A stretch of 64,000 bases of DNA. Origin: Deinococcus sp. HSC-46F16. GTDB taxonomy: Bacteria > Deinococcota > Deinococci > Deinococcales > Deinococcaceae. Under the pieces are notes generated by a model, which saw only the letters and a program-made list of their open reading frames with translations, searched no databases and had not been told where the DNA came from. The stretch is from NCBI RefSeq assembly GCF_024171495.1, contig NZ_JALJZW010000001.1:248001-312000 (forward strand). Reading direction: 5' to 3'. The translations under genes were made by a program, and so were the position numbers. Shown here piece by piece: positions 50,387-64,000 of the stretch (the stretch's first letter is position 1; every line of letters begins with the position of its first letter).

Positions 50387-51478
50387 ATGCCCACAGCCCA
50401 GCTCGACGCCCTTGTGGACGAGGCCCGCGCCACGAACACCAGCGCCCTCATCGTGATGCGGGACGGTGAAGTGATCGTAGACGAGGTGATAGACGGGCGC
50501 GGCGACCGTCCCATCGAGACGATGAGCGTGACCAAGGCCGTACTGAGCTTGGTCGTGGGCCGTGCGGTGACCCTGGGGCATCTGCCGGGGGCGGACGTGC
50601 CCGTGTGCGAGTTCTTCCCCGAATGGCGGCAGGGGCGCAAGCGGGACGTGACGCTGCGGCACCTGATGACGCACACGAGCGGGCTTCAAAACGTGCCGAT
50701 GGCCCCCGCCGAGATTTATCCCAGCCCCGACTTCGTGCAACTCGCGCTGTGTGCTGAGCTGGAGCACGCTCCCGGCAGCGTCTTCGCGTACAACAACAAG
50801 GCCGTGAACCTGATCTGCGGCCTGCTGGAGCGGGCCACTGGGCAGAAGGCCGACGATTTCGCCCGCGCGGAGCTGTTCGGGCCGCTGGGGATTGAGGATC
50901 TATTCTGGGTCCGTGACCGGGCCGGAAATCCGCACGGCATGAGTGGCCTGAGTCTGCGTGCCCGCGACCTCGCCCGGTTGGGACAGCTTGCGCTGGAGGG
51001 GGGAGAGGCAGGTGGGCGCCCCCTGATTCATCGGGACTGGATGGAGGAGAGCACCGGTCCTGCGACCTCTGCTTTTCCCCACATGGGTCTGTTGTGGTGG
51101 CTGCGACCACAATGGACCCGAATCTTGGTGACCTCCGGTCATGTGGAGGCGGTGGCTGCCAGTGGATTCACGCCGAGTGTCGCCGCCCTGAAAGCCTGCA
51201 TGGGCGAGTGGACGTCCTGGGGGCAACTGTGGCCCCGGCTGGTGGCCCAGGGCTTTGACCGCGAACAGGTGCCCAGGGGCGTGCGCTGGGCGGACGAGCA
51301 GTTCGGCCCGGTAGCCGGTTTCGGGCACGACGGGTGGCTGGGCCAGCATCTTCACGTCCTGCCGGGGCCGGGGCTGGTTGCCGTGCGCCTGATGGACGAG
51401 GGGCAGCCCTGCGCCCACGAGGAAGCCAGCGCCTTTGCCTCCTTCCCCGACCGCCTCCTCGCCCTCGCCCCGGCCTGA
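50387..51478 (+). CDS. Serine hydrolase, beta-lactamase/class C fold
   Basis: A 363-residue cytosolic protein (no signal peptide) of the beta-lactamase-related serine hydrolase family. The SxxK nucleophile motif is in [13 protein letters not shown] (about residues 44-47); the Tyr motif is [11 protein letters not shown] (YxN); HMGLLWWL and [12 protein letters not shown] (HxG-type third motif) follow. These enzymes are usually esterases, peptidases or amidases; a role in antibiotic resistance is not indicated. The start ATG 50387 was chosen over an upstream in-frame start because of the TAnnnT box 6 bases before it. mfd begins 51 bases after the stop. Confidence 0.9.
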   Translation: MPTAQLDALVDEARATNTSALIVMRDGEVIVDEVIDGRGDRPIETMSVTKAVLSLVVGRAVTLGHLPGADVPVCEFFPEWRQGRKRDVTLRHLMTHTSGLQNVPMAPAEIYPSPDFVQLALCAELEHAPGSVFAYNNKAVNLICGLLERATGQKADDFARAELFGPLGIEDLFWVRDRAGNPHGMSGLSLRARDLARLGQLALEGGEAGGRPLIHRDWMEESTGPATSAFPHMGLLWWLRPQWTRILVTSGHVEAVAASGFTPSVAALKACMGEWTSWGQLWPRLVAQGFDREQVPRGVRWADEQFGPVAGFGHDGWLGQHLHVLPGPGLVAVRLMDEGQPCAHEEASAFASFPDRLLALAPA

Positions 51479-51516
51479 CCGTTCCCTCGGTCCCCCTGTG
51501 TCCCCAGGCCCCCGCG

Positions 51517-51522
51517 TACAAT
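51517..51522 (+). promoter_or_regulatory. -10 element of mfd (leaderless)
   Basis: TACAAT lies 6 bases before the GTG at 51529. It is the closest match to TATAAT among the leaderless promoters here, apart from the nitroreductase. Confidence 0.55.
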
Positions 51523-51528
51523 CTGCGG

Positions 51529-54669
<3,141 letters not shown>

Positions 54670-54711
54670 TCGGGAGGAAGGGTAGCCGGACGCGCTAGAA
54701 CTACCCTATCC

Positions 54712-56241
54712 ATGAGCGACGAACAGGAGAAGCAGGCGACCGAGCCGGGCACCGAAGTGAAGGTCAAGGTCAAGACCGGCGAGCGGGACCGCCCCGAGGA
54801 CGAGAAGCCGCGCGATGAGGTCAGCGTCACCCGCCACCGCGTCACCGTGGGGGGCCGCGAATTGGCCTACACCGTCACGGCGGGGACGATGGTGCTGGCC
54901 GAAGAGAAGCACGCCAAAGACGGCGAATCGGAGGGCGTCAAGCCCCGCGCCCGCGTCTTTTTCGTGGCCTACGCGCTCGACGCCGAGCAGGACCCACGCA
55001 CGCGGCCCGTCACTTTCAGCTTCAACGGCGGTCCTGGCAGTTCCTCGGTGTGGCTGCACCTCGGCCTGCTGGGGCCACGCCGGGTGGTCATGGGCGATGC
55101 GGGGGAGCTCACCGGGCCGCCCTACGACCTCACCGACAACGAGTTCACGCTGCTGACGCACTCGGACCTCGTGTTCATCGACCCGGTCAGCACGGGATAC
55201 TCGCGCGTCACGGAAGGCGAGAAGCCCGGCGACTTCCACGGCTTTCAGAAGGACATCGAGTCGGTGGGCGACTTTATCCGGCTGTGGACCAGCCGCGCCG
55301 GGCGCTGGCTCAGCCCCAAGTTCCTGATCGGCGAGAGCTACGGCACCACGCGGGCGGCGGGCCTCAGCGGGTACTTGCAGGAGCGGCACGGCCTGTTCCT
55401 GAACGGGATCATGCTGATCAGCTCGATTCTCGACTTCTCGACAGTGGACTTCACGCCGGGGCACGACCTGCCGTACATCGTCCACCTGCCCACCGCCGCC
55501 GCGACCGCGTGGTATCACGGCAAGCTCGGCGGTGAGCGTTCGCTGAACGACGTGTTGCGCGAGGCCGAGGCTTTCGCGGACGGCGACTATGCCCGCGCCC
55601 TGCATCTCGGCCCGCGCCTGAGCGAGGAAGAACAGCGGGTGGTGGCCGAGCGGTATGCGGCGCTCACCGGGCTGGACGTGGGCTTCGTCCGGCGCAACAA
55701 CCTGCGCGTCACCCTGGCCCGCTTCTGCAAGGAACTGCTGCGCGACGAAGGCCGCACGGTGGGCCGCCTCGACAGCCGCTTTACCGGCCTTGACCGCGAC
55801 TCCGGCGGCGAGGCGAACGAGTACGACCCCAGCCTCAGCGCCATCCTGGGGCCGTACACGGCGGCGATGAACCACTACGTCCGCGCCGAGCTGGGTTTCG
55901 AGTCCGACCTGCCCTACGAGATCCTGACCATGCGGGTGCGGCCCTGGAGCTACAAGGAGTTTGAGAACAAGCACGTGCGCGTCTCGGACACGCTCCGCAA
56001 GGCCATGCACCAGAACGAGCACCTCAAGGTGTTGGTGGCGTCGGGTTACTTCGACTTCGCCACGCCGTACCACGCGACCCGGCACACGCTCGATCACCTG
56101 GGCCTCGACCCCAGCCTGCGCGGGAATGTCCGCGAGGTCTTCTACGAGGCTGGGCACATGATGTATGTCCACCGCCCCAGCCTGGAGCGGCAGTACGCGG
56201 ACCTGGTGGAGTTTGTGGAGTGGGGGGCAGGGCGGGGCTGA
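54712..56241 (+). CDS. Serine carboxypeptidase-like protein (peptidase S10)
   Basis: A 509-residue protein without a signal peptide, beginning with 40 charged, probably disordered residues. S10 signatures: FNGGPGSSSVWLHLGLLGP (oxyanion region), the nucleophile Ser in LIGESYGTTRAAGLSGYL (about residue 211), Asp in SGYFDFATP (Asp of the triad) and His in YEAGHMMYVHRPS. Bacterial members of this family are poorly characterised peptidases; the lack of an export signal is notable compared with eukaryotic vacuolar enzymes. It follows mfd after 42 bases on the same strand. A TACCCT box ends four bases before the ATG; no Shine-Dalgarno is seen. Confidence 0.9.
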   Translation: MSDEQEKQATEPGTEVKVKVKTGERDRPEDEKPRDEVSVTRHRVTVGGRELAYTVTAGTMVLAEEKHAKDGESEGVKPRARVFFVAYALDAEQDPRTRPVTFSFNGGPGSSSVWLHLGLLGPRRVVMGDAGELTGPPYDLTDNEFTLLTHSDLVFIDPVSTGYSRVTEGEKPGDFHGFQKDIESVGDFIRLWTSRAGRWLSPKFLIGESYGTTRAAGLSGYLQERHGLFLNGIMLISSILDFSTVDFTPGHDLPYIVHLPTAAATAWYHGKLGGERSLNDVLREAEAFADGDYARALHLGPRLSEEEQRVVAERYAALTGLDVGFVRRNNLRVTLARFCKELLRDEGRTVGRLDSRFTGLDRDSGGEANEYDPSLSAILGPYTAAMNHYVRAELGFESDLPYEILTMRVRPWSYKEFENKHVRVSDTLRKAMHQNEHLKVLVASGYFDFATPYHATRHTLDHLGLDPSLRGNVREVFYEAGHMMYVHRPSLERQYADLVEFVEWGAGRG

Positions 56242-56250
56242 GCCGGGCGG

Positions 56251-57048
56251 TTACATCCGCCCGCAGGTCCAGCGGCGTTCGCCGCTCGCCGTAGGAATCG
56301 TCACGCGCAGGCGGCCCACCTCGCCCTCGATGGGGGTGGCGGTGCCGCCGCCAAGCGCTCCACCGGAAAAGGTGGCCGCCGTGCGCCCGGTATTCAGCGT
56401 GTAACGGCCCGTCACGCCAAAAGGGTCCACGTAGCGCCCGTCGGGTTGAAGCTGGATGGCGCCGCGGGCCTGGAACTCGAACTGCCAGGAGCCGTTCACC
56501 AGTCGGGGCTGCGTCTCGGTGCAGCCGTACTTGCCCGGTTGAAGGGCGCTGGCCTGCGCGGTGGGTGCAGGTGCCGCGGCTGGGCGGGGAGCCGGAGCCA
56601 ACGCGCTGGCGCGGGGCGCAGCGGCCGTGTTCAGGGTGCACCATCCCAGCACCACCCCGTCGCCGTCGTCAACCCACAGACCAGCCAGCGGCGTCTTGCC
56701 CGTTCCGGCGAGGCGAAAGGCCGCCACATACCCGTCCTCGTCGTCGGCCTCGTCCAGCAGGGTGAGGCTGTAGCCCAGGGCCTTCAGGCCCTCCTGAAAT
56801 TGCTCGGCGAGGTCGTCTCTGGATTCCGGCCAGACCACGTATTCGCTCTTCTGGCAGGTGCCCCCCGCCTGGGCGGCCGCCTCCCGCAGCGCCCCTGCGA
56901 ATTCATTGACGGCGCTGCGGTCGGTCACGATGACCGCGTCTGGTGTGAAAGGAGCGCCTACCAGGCTGCTTTTCGGTCCGGTTTGGGCGTACCCCGAGGC
57001 AGCGAGCAAAAAGGTCGAGAGGAGCGTGGGCATCAGCAGACGGGTCAT
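56251..57048 (-). CDS. Secreted protein of unknown function
   Basis: A 265-residue protein with a Sec signal peptide (residues 1-21, ending SGYAQT). The N-terminal mature domain (about residues 30-135) contains [19 protein letters not shown], a Cys ([11 protein letters not shown]) and [13 protein letters not shown]. An Ala/Pro-rich linker follows (residues about 140-170), then a C-terminal beta domain: [48 protein letters not shown] and RRWTCGRM. This repeat of short Gly-Tyr strands recalls small bacterial lipocalin-like or META-type modules, but I cannot name the family. The start is ATG 57048 with AGGAG five bases upstream. It is convergent with the S10 gene; the neighbour upstream is gyrB's terminator. 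Confidence 0.7.
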   Translation of the reverse strand: MTRLLMPTLLSTFLLAASGYAQTGPKSSLVGAPFTPDAVIVTDRSAVNEFAGALREAAAQAGGTCQKSEYVVWPESRDDLAEQFQEGLKALGYSLTLLDEADDEDGYVAAFRLAGTGKTPLAGLWVDDGDGVVLGWCTLNTAAAPRASALAPAPRPAAAPAPTAQASALQPGKYGCTETQPRLVNGSWQFEFQARGAIQLQPDGRYVDPFGVTGRYTLNTGRTAATFSGGALGGGTATPIEGEVGRLRVTIPTASGERRWTCGRM

Positions 57049-57133
57049 GGGCACTCCTGGGGTGGGCAGGGGGTCAAGCAGGGCAGATGCTCCATTGTCC
57101 GCACTCCGACCAGCGGGTCAAGCCCCCAAAGGA

Positions 57134-57167
57134 AGAAGCCCGCCCCGTGCAAGTGGGGCGGGCTTCT
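57134..57167 (-). terminator. Terminator of gyrB
   Basis: A perfect 13-bp stem (AGAAGCCCGCCCC at 57134-57146 with 57155-57167) and 8-base loop lies just past the gyrB stop, followed on the minus strand by TCCTTT. Confidence 0.8.
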
Positions 57168-57182
57168 CTGGTTTCCCTTCGC

Positions 57183-61472
<4,290 letters not shown>

Positions 61473-61666
61473 GGCGGAGTGCCCGTCTGCTTGGGGGTGA
61501 GCTGTACCAGTCCTCCGCAAGGGGGGAAGAGAGATGTCGTTCCGGGCAGTAGGTTCCTCGTTGTAGCAGGCCTGAAAAGGAAGCCGTCGCCTGCCCCCTC
61601 CCCATTTGTCCTCCATTTGACGAGTTAAGGCGTCCCCCAGAGTCAGTCCACCCGCCTCTCCCGCGT

Positions 61667-61672
61667 TAGGCT
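61667..61672 (+). promoter_or_regulatory. -10 element of the 61680 gene (leaderless)
   Basis: TAGGCT lies 7 bases before the ATG at 61680. The 207-base gap upstream (61473-61679) shows no coding sign. Confidence 0.5.
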
Positions 61673-61679
61673 GCTCCTC

Positions 61680-62162
61680 ATGGAGTTGCTGCGGCTCATT
61701 CACGGGTACCAGTTCAACAATGCGCTGGCTTTTCTCTTTCCCACGCCCTACGCGCTCGCCACGCTGGTGCTCTTTGTGTGGAGCCTCGGCCCGGCGCTGA
61801 AGGGGGAGCTGCGCGGCGGCTTCCTCGCATGGCTGCGCGTGACCTGGGTGCTGACATTGATTCCGGTCGTGACGGGCGTGATTCTCTCGCTGGGGGGCGC
61901 GAAGGTGCCCAGTGCCACCGCCGTGCAGGATGGCCTGACCAAGTACCGTTACCCCGCCGACCCCAGCCGCGACTGGGAACACTGGATGTACTCGGCCTTC
62001 TGCCTGCTGAGCCTCTACGTGCTGGAGGTGCTGGTCCGGGGCAAGCTCGTCGAGCACCGCCGGGGCCTGCGCTTCCTGCCCGTCGTGACCCTCTTTCTGT
62101 ACGGCTGCGCGTACATGGTGGGGCGCGTAGCGGTGTTTCCGGGGAGTACGCCGGGAACGTAA
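61680..62162 (+). CDS. Conserved membrane protein of unknown function
   Basis: A 160-residue protein with about four membrane helices: TPYALATLVLFVWSLGPAL, FLAWLRVTWVLTLIPVVTGVIL, WMYSAFCLLSLYVLEVLV and LPVVTLFLYGCAYMVGRVAVF. The loop between the second and third helix contains AVQDGLTKYRYPADPSRDWEH. No family is recognised and no catalytic residues stand out. The gene precedes kynB by 51 bases, but kynB has its own -10 box, so a functional link is not implied. Confidence 0.78.
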   Translation: MELLRLIHGYQFNNALAFLFPTPYALATLVLFVWSLGPALKGELRGGFLAWLRVTWVLTLIPVVTGVILSLGGAKVPSATAVQDGLTKYRYPADPSRDWEHWMYSAFCLLSLYVLEVLVRGKLVEHRRGLRFLPVVTLFLYGCAYMVGRVAVFPGSTPGT

Positions 62163-62200
62163 GCGGCGAGCGGCCAGCTTCCCTGGGCGCTGGCGGCTGG

Positions 62201-62206
62201 TAGCCT
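62201..62206 (+). promoter_or_regulatory. -10 element of kynB (leaderless)
   Basis: TAGCCT lies 7 bases before the ATG at 62214. Confidence 0.55.
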
Positions 62207-62213
62207 CTTTTCC

Positions 62214-64000
<1,787 letters not shown>

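Noticed and set aside
50387..51478. Beta-lactamase resistance gene
   Set aside because: The SxxK, YxN and HxG motifs fit the wider serine hydrolase family, there is no signal peptide, and no resistance context is present.

Overview
This window is very GC-rich and gene-dense, with mostly short intergenic gaps, and it looks like a Deinococcus chromosome. The evidence is the gene content (adjacent crtB and crtI, treS with treZ-treY and glgX, a very long TamB-like envelope protein, kynB-kynU, and a gyrB carrying a DdrO/RDRM-like palindrome) together with the promoter architecture. At least 18 genes have a TAnnnT -10 element 6-7 bases before the start codon and no Shine-Dalgarno sequence, the leaderless-mRNA layout well known in Deinococcus. 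I see no tRNA, rRNA, IS element, prophage or CRISPR array.

Layout. 1-9043 (-): 5'-terminal part (3014 codons) of a giant TamB/AsmA-like protein with an internal 303-codon tandem duplication. 9183-13128: acylphosphatase, an FRG-domain protein, a conserved unknown, a RidA-like protein and purH; 13139-14002 folD. 14051-16463: two convergent glycosyltransferases (GT4, GT2). 17584-18905 (-): metY-metX behind a SAM-I riboswitch and an attenuator hairpin. 19319-22533: a metzincin-like lipoprotein, a small exported protein and a Fur-family regulator. 22618-25180: a two-gene holin-like membrane operon diverging from a methyltransferase. 25289-27995: crtB and crtI. 28054-31481: astacin lipoprotein, alpha/beta hydrolase, OsmC protein and a tandem pair of P-loop proteins. 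31485-33514: HxlR regulator divergent from its nitroreductase, then a solitary SRA-like/HNH endonuclease. 33511-37943 (-): ABC-F ATPase and a Zn/Mn ABC transporter. 38034-47915: trehalose/alpha-glucan block. 48101-51478: unknown basic protein, orphan sulfonate-type binding protein, MliC-like protein, beta-lactamase-fold hydrolase. 51529-59147: mfd, an S10 carboxypeptidase, an exported unknown and gyrB. 59382-64000: VWA protein, membrane protein, kynB and a truncated kynU.

How the genes work together. Trehalose can be made two ways here: TreS rearranges maltose, while TreZ and TreY (overlapping ATGA) build it from maltodextrins, with GlgX supplying debranched glucan. A cre/MalR-like operator lies before glgX. 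MetY and MetX complete methionine synthesis by direct sulfhydrylation and are placed under S-adenosylmethionine control by the riboswitch. CrtB and CrtI make the red carotenoid backbone. Mfd and GyrB are genome-maintenance functions, and the gyrB promoter carries a palindrome with the architecture of the radiation/desiccation response motif. KynB and KynU are consecutive steps of tryptophan breakdown to anthranilate.

The most unusual items are the RDRM-like site next to gyrB, an Asp-to-Ile change in the gyrase B EGDSAGG motif, the SRA-like/HNH endonuclease with its own leaderless promoter, the 909-bp tandem duplication inside the TamB-like gene, and several unexplained palindromes in divergent promoters. 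No complete novel multi-gene system is evident; the candidates are single genes and regulatory sites.
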